The position numbers and the translations under genes are program-made. Shown piece by piece: positions 1 through 5,664 of a stretch of DNA of 8,897 bases (positions are counted from its first letter, which is position 1; the number at the start of each line of letters is the position of its first letter). The notes under the pieces were generated by a model, which was not told where the DNA came from, did not search any database, and saw only the letters and a list, made by a program, of their open reading frames with translations. This DNA is from JBCBSS01 sp039819065 (GTDB lineage: Bacteria; Bacteroidota; Bacteroidia; Cytophagales; Cyclobacteriaceae), in NCBI GenBank assembly GCA_039819065.1, contig JBCBSS010000214.1, forward strand, positions 1 to 8,897, read 5' to 3'.

Positions 1-11
1 TGCTTGAGGTG

Positions 12-31
12 TAACTAACACATGTTAGTTA
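12..31. repeat. 20-bp dyad (9-bp arms) at the left edge
   Basis: The arms TAACTAACA (12-20) and TGTTAGTTA (23-31) are exact reverse complements around the dinucleotide CA. There is no T-tract after it, so it is a poor intrinsic terminator. It could be an operator for a dimeric regulator or the 3' hairpin of a gene outside the window. It lies 128 nt before the first gene. Confidence 0.5.
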
Positions 32-102
32 TAACAGGTAAATGTCAAATTTTCAAAACAAATGCCTTAACTTTTTAAATAATAGTATCAGGGTTACCAA
101 TG

Positions 103-133
103 TTGGCTTCTAAAATCAAATATTTATAAATTG
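103..133 (+). promoter_or_regulatory. Weak Bacteroidota-type promoter candidate for the paralogue pair
   Basis: A TTG at 103-105 is followed after 21 nt by TAAATTG (127-133). This approximates the Bacteroidota -33 TTG / -7 TAnnTTTG pattern with one T missing from the -7 element. The start codon is at 160, giving a short leader. The match is imperfect in an AT-rich stretch, so chance is a real alternative. Confidence 0.25.
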
Positions 134-159
134 AAAAACGAACCTTAAAATCTCACGAA

Positions 160-948
160 ATGAAAATCATTATTAGGATGGCTTTGATCCTGATCGCCTG
201 TTACTTAATGCCGGAAGTAAGTCAGGCACAATTCCTTAAAAAAGCCAAAGAAAAAATTAGACAGGGCAACAAGATCATCAAAGACGTACAAGGGAAAGGT
301 GATAAAAAGGATAATGGCAGCGGCGGCACATCAGGAAACCCTTCATCAACCGGTGGTAACAGTGGTGGTGTGAGGAATAACAAAGGTGGAGGCTTGAAAA
401 TGACCCCTCCGGACGTGATGGAAAATATAAACGATGCCAGTTCTTCTGTCGGATCTAGTAACTATAGAGATGCGCGCTTTGCGATACAAGAGGCGCTTAG
501 AGGTGTAGAACTAGAAATAGGTCATGAAATACTGAACTCATTCCCCTCAACGGTAGAAGGTATGCCATTCAATGAAGATAATGATGAGATAGTCACCAAC
601 GGCGTTGGTTTTGTAGGATTGAATATTGGTAGAAAGTATACGGGCAATGATGAGGAAGCCAGAGTGGCGGTGAGCAATAATTCTATGATGATATCTTCTG
701 TGAATGCTTATCTGACCAGTTCGGCATATGCGAATTCATCCAACGGTGAGTTTAAGAGAACCAAAGTGCAAGGCTTTAGAGCACTGCTGGAGTACTCTGA
801 TTATGATGGTTACAAGTTAAGTGTCCCTATTGGGCAGTCGGCTTTGTTCTTGCTGCAATGTGTCAATTTTCAATCAGAAGATGAAGTGATGAGCGCAGCG
901 AACGCTTTTAACTTGACCGAGATCAAAAACCTGTTGGGAGAAAACTAA
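160..948 (+). CDS. Secreted protein of unknown function, paralogue of the next gene, with Gly/Ser/Asn linker
   Basis: A 262-residue protein that I do not recognise as a named family. The N-terminus is a signal peptide: basic MKIIIR, a hydrophobic core, and SQA|Q as likely signal peptidase I site near residue 23. A lipobox-like LIAC ends at Cys14, but it falls inside the hydrophobic core, so lipoprotein processing is the less likely reading. A basic stretch (about 26-50) follows, then a low-complexity Gly/Ser/Asn linker (about 50-78). The globular domain (about 85-260) aligns along its length with the downstream protein through short shared motifs: RFAIQ/RFALQ, PSTVEGM/PTSVNGM, GVGFVG/SMGFTG and an NxS segment. 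The ATG at 160 is chosen because it opens the signal peptide. The next gene begins 9 nt after the stop, so the two are probably cotranscribed. Likely periplasmic or surface-exposed; function unknown. Confidence 0.85.
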   Translation: MKIIIRMALILIACYLMPEVSQAQFLKKAKEKIRQGNKIIKDVQGKGDKKDNGSGGTSGNPSSTGGNSGGVRNNKGGGLKMTPPDVMENINDASSSVGSSNYRDARFAIQEALRGVELEIGHEILNSFPSTVEGMPFNEDNDEIVTNGVGFVGLNIGRKYTGNDEEARVAVSNNSMMISSVNAYLTSSAYANSSNGEFKRTKVQGFRALLEYSDYDGYKLSVPIGQSALFLLQCVNFQSEDEVMSAANAFNLTEIKNLLGEN

Positions 949-957
949 AGACGAGCC

Positions 958-1554
958 ATGAAAAGAACTACCATTCTATTATTGATATGCCTGATCAGCG
1001 GATATGCCTGGTCACAAGATGAAGTGAAAGCTAAATTAGTTGAGGCCAGAACATCTTATCAATCTAAAGATCTTGAAGCTACCCGTTTTGCACTTCAGCA
1101 ATCACTGTCCGAACTAGATGTGCTAGTAGGTAAGGAAATACTGAAAAAGTTACCTACCAGCGTTAATGGCATGGATTATATTCCCGAAGAAGATAATGTA
1201 GTAGGAAGCTCAATGGGTTTCACCGGCGTTTTCGTTTATAGATTCTACAAAAACGATCAGTCTCAGGTTGAAGTAGACTTGGTGAATGATTCACCTCTGA
1301 TGGCTTCGTTGAGTACTTTTCTCACTAACCCACTTTTTAATGTGGCCGACGGTTCGAGAAAAGTGATCAAGATTGACGGTTATAAAGCTGCCATAACAAG
1401 AAACGAAGGCGAAGGTCCTGCTTCTTATGATGTGCAAATACCGATTGATCAATCACTCTATACCATAAAGGTGGAGGGCGTAGAAAACGAAAATGACGTG
1501 ATCGACATAGCGAAATCTATGAAGGTTGGTGATATAGCTAATATGCTCAAATAA
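958..1554 (+). CDS. Secreted protein of unknown function, tandem paralogue
   Basis: A 198-residue exported protein. The signal peptide has basic KR at residues 2-3, a leucine-rich core and probable cleavage at AWS|Q near residue 19. The rest is one domain homologous to the C-terminal two-thirds of the preceding protein, without its basic segment or Gly/Ser/Asn linker. It begins with a charged helical stretch (about 22-50), passes through GKEILKKLPTSV and continues into an alternating pattern suggesting beta structure, ending with a helical segment (DVIDIAKSMKVGDI). No catalytic motif or metal ligand set is evident. The arrangement indicates duplication with later divergence: one copy gained or the other lost the linker. 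Transcription probably continues from the upstream gene. The first clear terminator is about 220 nt downstream, beyond a repeat. Confidence 0.85.
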   Translation: MKRTTILLLICLISGYAWSQDEVKAKLVEARTSYQSKDLEATRFALQQSLSELDVLVGKEILKKLPTSVNGMDYIPEEDNVVGSSMGFTGVFVYRFYKNDQSQVEVDLVNDSPLMASLSTFLTNPLFNVADGSRKVIKIDGYKAAITRNEGEGPASYDVQIPIDQSLYTIKVEGVENENDVIDIAKSMKVGDIANMLK

Positions 1555-1582
1555 GTATGTATCAAGCTTATTGGAAGGGGGC

Positions 1583-1639
1583 GTCTCAAAATTAGCGCTG
1601 TGTAGTCATCCCGATCAATCGGGATGAGAAATCTATCTC
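1583..1639. repeat. GTCAT-type intergenic dyad repeat, copy 1
   Basis: A perfect dyad with 10-bp arms, TCATCCCGAT (1606-1615) and ATCGGGATGA (1618-1627), is preceded by GTCTCAAA (1583-1590) and CGCTGT (1596-1601) and followed by GAGAAATCTATCTC. The same ordered blocks recur at 5197-5240. Elements of the form GTCAT-YCGA...GRGAtct are, from memory, scattered between genes in many Bacteroidota genomes. It could act as a transcript-end hairpin for the secreted paralogue pair or be a passive mobile repeat. Confidence 0.65.
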
Positions 1640-1718
1640 CCTATTAACCAATGTCTTAAATCAAGATGTATTTCTGAGGCCTTCTTGGGATTTATCTCCA
1701 ATGAATATTGAATACGCT

Positions 1719-1774
1719 GACAAGAACTTGTCGGAGACAACTCCAACAAGGGCAAAATATAAGAACTTGTCCGA
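1719..1774 (+). promoter_or_regulatory. Foldable leader-like segment with duplicated AAGAACTTGTC block
   Basis: AAGAACTTGTCGGA (1722-1735) recurs 39 nt later as AAGAACTTGTCCGA (1761-1774), 13 of 14 identical. The first copy can form a compact hairpin with the next bases: CTTGT (1727-1731) with ACAAG (1746-1750) and GGAG (1733-1736) with CTCC (1741-1744), closing an ACAA loop. The same ACAAG could pair instead with CTTGT of the second copy (1766-1770), and TCGGA (1731-1735) is complementary to TCCGA (1770-1774). The intrinsic terminator follows immediately. The mutually exclusive pairings are visible in the sequence; a regulatory role is inference. Confidence 0.35.
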
Positions 1775-1807
1775 AAGGCTTATCTTCGTGAGATAAGCCT
1801 TTTTTTG
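1774..1807 (+). terminator. Strong Rho-independent terminator just before the thioesterase gene
   Basis: AGGCTTATCT (1776-1785) pairs perfectly with AGATAAGCCT (1791-1800) around a TCGTG loop, and two further A-T pairs extend the base. Seven T residues (1800-1806) follow. The polarity fits transcription on the plus strand. It ends the upstream transcription unit, or acts as an attenuator, since the next start codon is only about 12 nt beyond the T-tract. Confidence 0.85.
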
Positions 1808-1818
1808 CCTAAGACTTT

Positions 1819-2241
1819 ATGAACTACCCAGTAAAAGTAGATATTGATGTGGCATGGGGAGAAATGGATGCTTTTGGCCACGTCAATAACATCATCTATT
1901 TCCGCTACTTTGAAACCTCCCGTATGGCGTATTTTCAAAAGACCGGTATGCTTCAAATGATGGAGAAGGATGGTATTGGTCCTATTCTGGCCCACACGTC
2001 ATGTCAATTCAAAACACCTTTGGTATATCCTGATCAGGTCACATGTCAGGCAAGGGTCAAAAAGGTGGGTAATACCAGTTTTGTGATGGAGTATTACATT
2101 GAGAATCAAGCCGGCAAAGCAATAGCTTTGGGTGAAGGTGTTCTGGTCATGCACAATTACAAAACGGCGCAAAATGTCCAGATTCCAGAGAACATCAGAT
2201 CGGCCATTTTGAACTTGGAGAACGGCAACTTGGCAGACTAA
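1819..2241 (+). CDS. Acyl-CoA thioesterase, hotdog fold (4-hydroxybenzoyl-CoA thioesterase/YbgC-like)
   Basis: A 140-residue cytosolic enzyme predicted to hydrolyse an acyl-CoA or acyl-ACP thioester. The N-terminal signature (residues 11-24) reads VAWGEMDAFGHVNN, the classic HBT-family catalytic segment. Asp17 sits where the family's catalytic carboxylate lies, and GHVNN leads into the long central helix (IIYFRYFETSRMAYF). The following strands (about 55-125) have the alternating hydrophobic pattern of the hotdog sheet, with ALGEGVLVMHN near the end. Length is typical for a single-domain family member, which would act as a dimer or tetramer. The ATG is chosen because the signature begins at the expected distance from it. 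The substrate cannot be read from sequence. The 3' end overlaps that of the convergent methyltransferase gene by 4 nt. The leader after the upstream terminator is very short. Confidence 0.88.
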   Translation: MNYPVKVDIDVAWGEMDAFGHVNNIIYFRYFETSRMAYFQKTGMLQMMEKDGIGPILAHTSCQFKTPLVYPDQVTCQARVKKVGNTSFVMEYYIENQAGKAIALGEGVLVMHNYKTAQNVQIPENIRSAILNLENGNLAD

Positions 2242-2930
2242 GACTCTTTTCTTGCTTGCCGCAATGCTTTGATGAAACTCAATATGAGCTCGGAGTCTCC
2301 AGCGCTGGCCAAAAGCAGCCTGTCTTTCATCCGCTGAAATAGAATGGGTTTATCTTTCAGATTGAGCCATTCAGCAATTTCGTCGAACTCTCTTTTCAAA
2401 GCAGATTGTAGCTGTTCGTTGGCGCCTTCCTCTTTTTTATTTTCGGTAGTTATATTCAAACCGGACAACTCATAAGCATAGACCATCACGCTCTGGGCCA
2501 GGTTTAATGATGGATAAACGGTGGCCATAGGTACGTAGGTCAGCCAATCACAAAGTGCTATTTCCTCATTAGAAAGCCCACGATCCTCTCTTCCAAATAA
2601 TATGGCAGCCGATTTCATAGCGCCTCTCTTCAGATTCAAATGGGTCAATATTTCATTAGGTAGCAAGTATTCGTAACGCGTGTTACGCTGTTTGGCAGAA
2701 GTGCCGATAATGATATCTACATCTTTGATCGCTTCTTTCAGTGTATCATACACCGGCGCACTTTTGAGAATATCATGTGATTCATAAGCGGTTTTTAAAG
2801 CTTTGCTGGACAAGTGCTCGTTAGGATTGACAAGCCTCAAAGAATCGAACCCCATTGTTTTCAGTGCTCTGGCACAAAAACCAATATTCTCAGGTACGGA
2901 AGGTTCTACGAGGATAAAGTGTAATTTCAT
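2238..2930 (-). CDS. trmJ: TrmJ-type tRNA (cytidine/uridine-2'-O)-methyltransferase, SPOUT superfamily
   Basis: A 230-residue cytosolic SAM-dependent RNA methyltransferase of the TrmH/SpoU class. Three knot motifs are visible: motif 1 VEPSVPENIGFCARALKTMG near residues 8-27, with the catalytic Arg expected in the NxGxxAR segment; motif 2 AAILFGREDRGLSNEE around 108-123; and motif 3 YPSLNLAQSVMVYAYE around 139-154. These build the SAM-binding trefoil knot. The C-terminal extension (about 175-230, EFDEIAEWLNL...RMKDRLLLAS) resembles that of E. coli TrmJ and fits the dimeric helical tail. TrmJ methylates the ribose at tRNA position 32 in E. coli. Assignment within SPOUT is by motif and tail resemblance, so a different target tRNA position is possible. 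The ATG at 2930 is a few residues before motif 1, as usual. It is transcribed divergently from the exported protein gene at 3176. Confidence 0.82.
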   Translation of the reverse strand: MKLHFILVEPSVPENIGFCARALKTMGFDSLRLVNPNEHLSSKALKTAYESHDILKSAPVYDTLKEAIKDVDIIIGTSAKQRNTRYEYLLPNEILTHLNLKRGAMKSAAILFGREDRGLSNEEIALCDWLTYVPMATVYPSLNLAQSVMVYAYELSGLNITTENKKEEGANEQLQSALKREFDEIAEWLNLKDKPILFQRMKDRLLLASAGDSELILSFIKALRQARKES

Positions 2931-3005
2931 CTATTCTATCGCTCACTGATAAGTGATTGGGTACATCTGGAATGCAAGGTATAGCTCTAAATTAAACCGC
3001 ATTGG

Positions 3006-3050
3006 TTACCAACTCACGTTTTTATTCAATAAATGATAATTAGTTGGTAA
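3006..3050. promoter_or_regulatory. Nested dyad in the divergent intergenic region
   Basis: TTACCAACT (3006-3014) and AGTTGGTAA (3042-3050) are exact inverted repeats separated by 27 nt. In the middle lies a second dyad, TTTATT-C-AATAAA (3021-3033), almost concentric with the first (centres at 3028 and 3027). It lies about 75 nt before the methyltransferase start and 125 nt before the start at 3176, a position suited to an operator acting on either gene. It has no poly-T tail of a standard terminator. A regulatory role is inferred from symmetry and location only. Confidence 0.4.
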
Positions 3051-3175
3051 AGCCTTTCCATAATTAGATACCTTGACTTGCTAACAAGTTTACCTGTGAC
3101 GCTAAAGCGCATAAAAGCTTAAATACTTAAGAATCATTTCGTAATTTGTTCAAACTGAGTTAAACACTTAACACC

Positions 3176-3997
3176 ATGGATTTAATTCGTAAGCTGCTGG
3201 TAACTAATATTTTGTTGTTGATTATTGTGATGGGGGTCAATGCTCAAGCCGAGACCTACCATATCATTCACATTAAAGGGACTATGAAACTCCAAGAAAG
3301 TGGTGAGTCTCTTAATACTGGAGATAAGATAAACGCTGATGACGCCATAGTTTTTGGTTCGGATGAGGACTTGGCCGCTGTCATCAGTAGTAAGCAAGGA
3401 CGCAAAATCCTCAAACCTGTGAAATCGGATAAAAAATCAGGTGATGAATTAAGCTACTTTGTGAAGGAAAACCTGCTGCCAGTTAGAAAGCATACCACCA
3501 CTAGAAGTGTGCGTATATTTAGCAGCTTAGACGATCTCAAATATTTCTTCACACTCAATAACTTCTTGTTGCTTGCTGAAAATAAGTTTAGGGTTAATTC
3601 ATACATTTTTCCCCTCAGCGAAGAGCAATTCTTCTATCTCAGATACAAGCATAACGGTGAAGATGTAAATAAGAGGTTATCTTCAGAAAAGCAAGATTTC
3701 ATCATAGATCGGGCCGAACTTTTCAAGGTTGATGATATCGTCATTAATCCAGAAGATGTATCTGATTACAGGCTTTTCTACTATAATCAAACCAAAGATA
3801 CTTCTGTGCAAGTGGCTGATTTGAAGCTGCTTATACCTGAATTGGACGATCTGAAAAAGGAATTGGAGATCGTAACTGAAGTGTCAAAAAGTAGCGGGCT
3901 AAAAGAGGGCGATATCAAAAGAGAAATTGATGCCTACTTAAAGGAAACGTATGGTCAATATGACGCCCACGGTTTGTCGCTGCTTTTGAAAAAGTAA
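3176..3997 (+). CDS. Exported protein with FecR-like N-terminal segment, cotranscribed with CHASE2-like sensor
   Basis: A 273-residue protein of unknown function. Residues 1-26 form a signal peptide: MDLIRK, a long Leu/Ile/Val core, and NAQA as cleavage region. Residues 27-80 (YHIIHIKGTMKL, then SLNTGDKI, AIVFGS, AAVIS, GRKIL) have the pattern of a small beta domain in which a 'KGT' strand is followed by a GD turn and a closing strand. This recalls FecR-type domains, at the level of resemblance only. A central polar region (about 95-215) contains many aromatic residues, and the C-terminus (about 220-273) is predicted helical (LDDLKKELEIV, REIDAYLKETYG). The ATG opens the signal peptide; no Shine-Dalgarno is seen. 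A TAATTTG at 3142-3148 resembles a Bacteroidota -7 element but lacks a good -33 partner. The next gene starts 12 nt after the stop, so a shared transcript and related envelope function are likely. Confidence 0.82.
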   Translation: MDLIRKLLVTNILLLIIVMGVNAQAETYHIIHIKGTMKLQESGESLNTGDKINADDAIVFGSDEDLAAVISSKQGRKILKPVKSDKKSGDELSYFVKENLLPVRKHTTTRSVRIFSSLDDLKYFFTLNNFLLLAENKFRVNSYIFPLSEEQFFYLRYKHNGEDVNKRLSSEKQDFIIDRAELFKVDDIVINPEDVSDYRLFYYNQTKDTSVQVADLKLLIPELDDLKKELEIVTEVSKSSGLKEGDIKREIDAYLKETYGQYDAHGLSLLLKK

Positions 3998-4009
3998 TCT
4001 CCCCGTTTT

Positions 4010-5227
4010 ATGAAGCTTTGGAAAATAGTCGTTTATAGTTTGGTCAATGCGGCCATTCTTGTTTTCCTTAGTCTGCTTCTGCAACAACAACCGTATTTAT
4101 ATAAGGATGAGGAATTGGTGATACAGTTTACCAAGGTACTCAAAAAAATGACCCTCAAGCTTGAAGACAAACCTCCTTCTGAGCGGTTTCTTTTTGTCAA
4201 TACCTCATTTGATAATCAGCTGATAGATAAGATGGATGAGACCGGTTTCTTTCCCATGGGAAACCAGGTGATCACGGATAGGTCAAAGCTTGCCCAATTC
4301 TTTCATCTATTGGCTAGAAACCCCAATCACGAATACTTGATTTGCGATATCTTCTTTAAAGATGTTTCTCCTCATGATAGCCTTTTGGCTGATGTAATAA
4401 GTCAACTGCCCAGAACGATATTACCATATCACTTGAATGAAGCTAATCAACGGGTACTGCCTATTTTTAAAGCCAAGACGGGTTACGCCACTATAGAAAC
4501 ACTTGATGATATATTTCTGAAGTACGATCTCACCAAGTACGATTCTTTGAAGTCCGTACCATTGGTGATGTTTGAAGAGTTGCACGACACCAGTATCAAA
4601 CCAGGCCGGTTCGTTTCCAAGATGGAGGATCAATATGTGCTCGATTACTTCATTCTTGACTTCAGAATAAGAAACTATGACCTGGTCGAGAATCAAACCT
4701 ATCCATTGGTCAATCTCGGTGAATTACTTTTCTTAGGCGAAGAGGCAGTAAACGAGTTGACCAAGGATCGTATCATTGTGATTGGCGATTTCTTGTTCAA
4801 TGATTCAGTCGAGACACTTACCGGCGAGATGGCGGGGCCGCTGGTACTGCTCAATGCTTTTCTGGCGCTTGAGGCTCATGACAATCACCTTCAATTAGGT
4901 TTTGTTGTGTTTCTCATCATAAGCTTCTTTTTAGTTTCGGTGTTGGTCTTTCATCCCAGTGATATCATAGAACGACTGATCAACAAGCTAAGCAAAAAGA
5001 AGTGGACGAGAAGGTCGTTTATTGGTCTGAGCTACTTTACCATTCTAATACTTATCTCGATCACCGCATACTTCGCTTTCCAAAAGCATATCAACATTTT
5101 CTTCCTTACTTTTTACCTGTTCGGCCTTGATATGGGTGTGCAGTATATTGGCAGGCGCAAAGCCAAAAGACAGGCGCAATCTTCGGTAGAACCTGTGTCT
5201 CAAACGCTGTCATCTCGAACGCAGTGA
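4010..5227 (+). CDS. Membrane protein with CHASE2-like extracytoplasmic sensor domain, no output domain
   Basis: A 405-residue protein. One membrane segment lies at about residues 5-24. A large extracytoplasmic region (about 30-290) follows the CHASE2 plan: a conserved early strand (RFLFVNTSFD), a Leu-rich helix (LAQFFHLLARN) leading to the acidic strand YLICDIFFKD, then DSLLADVISQLPRTILPYH, and a final segment with RIIVIGDFLFNDSVETL and EMAGPLVLLNAF. This end mirrors the 'kIVlIG...D...TP...pGv.iHAn' close of CHASE2. Three C-terminal membrane segments follow at about 297-316, 335-355 and 361-380, then a short basic tail. CHASE2 domains normally precede a kinase, cyclase, GGDEF or CHAT output; here none follows, so a partner protein must carry any signal. 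The CHASE2 call is by pattern; sequence divergence leaves some doubt. The last nine or so residues and the stop are encoded by an intergenic repeat element. Confidence 0.75.
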   Translation: MKLWKIVVYSLVNAAILVFLSLLLQQQPYLYKDEELVIQFTKVLKKMTLKLEDKPPSERFLFVNTSFDNQLIDKMDETGFFPMGNQVITDRSKLAQFFHLLARNPNHEYLICDIFFKDVSPHDSLLADVISQLPRTILPYHLNEANQRVLPIFKAKTGYATIETLDDIFLKYDLTKYDSLKSVPLVMFEELHDTSIKPGRFVSKMEDQYVLDYFILDFRIRNYDLVENQTYPLVNLGELLFLGEEAVNELTKDRIIVIGDFLFNDSVETLTGEMAGPLVLLNAFLALEAHDNHLQLGFVVFLIISFFLVSVLVFHPSDIIERLINKLSKKKWTRRSFIGLSYFTILILISITAYFAFQKHINIFFLTFYLFGLDMGVQYIGRRKAKRQAQSSVEPVSQTLSSRTQ

Positions 5228-5240
5228 GAGATCTTACTCA
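5195..5240. repeat. GTCAT-type dyad repeat, copy 2, overlapping a gene end
   Basis: GTCTCAAA (5197-5204), CGCTGT (5205-5210) and GTCATCTCGA (5209-5218) occur in the same order as in the copy at 1583-1639. They are followed by GTGAGAGATCTTACTC, matching the GATGAGAAATCTATCTC end of that copy. Imperfect dyad arms ATCTC (5212-5216) and GAGAT (5228-5232) are visible. The element supplies the last codons and the TGA (5225-5227) of the CHASE2-like gene. Confidence 0.6.
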
Positions 5241-5300
5241 AGATAAATCCAGAATTAATGCTGTTTAGATAAGTGTTGATTTGGGTTGAACCGTTTAACT

Positions 5301-5322
5301 ACCACGCCTTTAAAGGCGTGGT
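5301..5322. repeat. 22-bp perfect palindrome, REP-like element 1
   Basis: The 11-nt half ACCACGCCTTT (5301-5311) is followed directly by its exact reverse complement AAAGGCGTGGT (5312-5322). The GC-rich arms around a TTTAAA centre would form a strong hairpin. It shares the C-T/A-rich-G centre of its neighbours. Confidence 0.8.
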
Positions 5323-5343
5323 GCCGGGGGTACGATCTGTCCG

Positions 5344-5358
5344 ACGGCTTTTAGCCGT
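5344..5358. repeat. REP-like hairpin 2
   Basis: ACGGCT (5344-5349) and AGCCGT (5353-5358) pair perfectly around TTT. The centre CTTTTAG is a variant of the CTAAAG centre seen at 5482-5495 and 5517-5536. Confidence 0.65.
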
Positions 5359-5371
5359 TCAACACAAAATT

Positions 5372-5395
5372 AGTGTTTCCGTTTAACTAAACACT
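5372..5395. repeat. Hairpin AGTGTTT/AAACACT around a direct-repeat block
   Basis: AGTGTTT (5372-5378) pairs with AAACACT (5389-5395). The loop contains most of CCGTTTAACTA, the block also found at 5291-5301 next to the 22-bp palindrome. It is AT-richer than the other four dyads and lacks the TAAA centre. Confidence 0.5.
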
Positions 5396-5481
5396 TTCAC
5401 CCAGCCTTTTTGACTTCTGACTTAAAGATGCTAATACTGAAAGCTTTGACCAGATGTTAACATTGTTTTATTATTATTATT

Positions 5482-5495
5482 CGGGCTAAAGCCCG
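5482..5495. repeat. REP-like hairpin 3
   Basis: CGGGCT (5482-5487) and AGCCCG (5490-5495) form a perfect dyad around AA, with GGGC-TAAA-GCCC at its core. It follows a T-rich run (TTTTATTATTATTATT, 5466-5481), so on the minus strand the hairpin is followed by an A/T-rich stretch and might help end the caspase-gene transcript. Confidence 0.65.
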
Positions 5496-5516
5496 GCTGG
5501 TTGTGCCTTGTCCAGA

Positions 5517-5536
5517 CTATGGCCTAAAGGCCATAG
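5517..5536. repeat. REP-like hairpin 4
   Basis: CTATGGCCT (5517-5525) and AGGCCATAG (5528-5536) are perfect inverted repeats around AA. The GGCC-TAAA-GGCC core is organised like the hairpin 22 nt upstream, with different stem bases. Confidence 0.7.
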
Positions 5537-5664
5537 CAAGTCAATATCCTAGTTGAAGTAATGCGCCTAACTAAACGGCATTGAATTTGGGATAAAGCTA
5601 TGACTCTGACTACTAGGGAGAGAGGGGCCTTTGAAATGGACTTTTGATACCCCCAACATCCTGA

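Larger units (their letters stand above)
5228..5664. other. 437-nt non-coding gap between convergent genes, rich in palindromes
   Basis: No supported coding region or structural RNA gene was recognised here. The stretch 5291-5536 holds five short palindromes (listed separately). CCGTTTAACTA occurs twice in direct orientation (5291-5301 and 5379-5389), and a related inverted block TAACTAAACGG lies at 5568-5578. A classic terminator with a long T-tract was not found for either flanking gene. The palindromes may serve that role in both directions. The part 5579-5664 shows nothing I can name. Confidence 0.7.

Noticed and set aside
160..201. Lipoprotein signal (LIAC, Cys14) in the first secreted protein
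   Set aside because: The Cys lies inside the hydrophobic core and a better signal peptidase I site (SQA|Q) follows. Kept only as an alternative.
1780..1995. Minus-strand open frame across the terminator and the thioesterase start
   Set aside because: It is antisense to the conserved catalytic segment of the thioesterase and no independent signal supports it.
3182..3397. Minus-strand open frame opposite the exported protein gene; also 4421-4696 opposite the CHASE2-like gene
   Set aside because: Shadow frames of genes with signal peptide and domain evidence on the plus strand.
5291..5578. CRISPR array
   Set aside because: The palindromes differ in stem sequence and spacing, so there is no constant repeat with regular spacers and no cas gene nearby.
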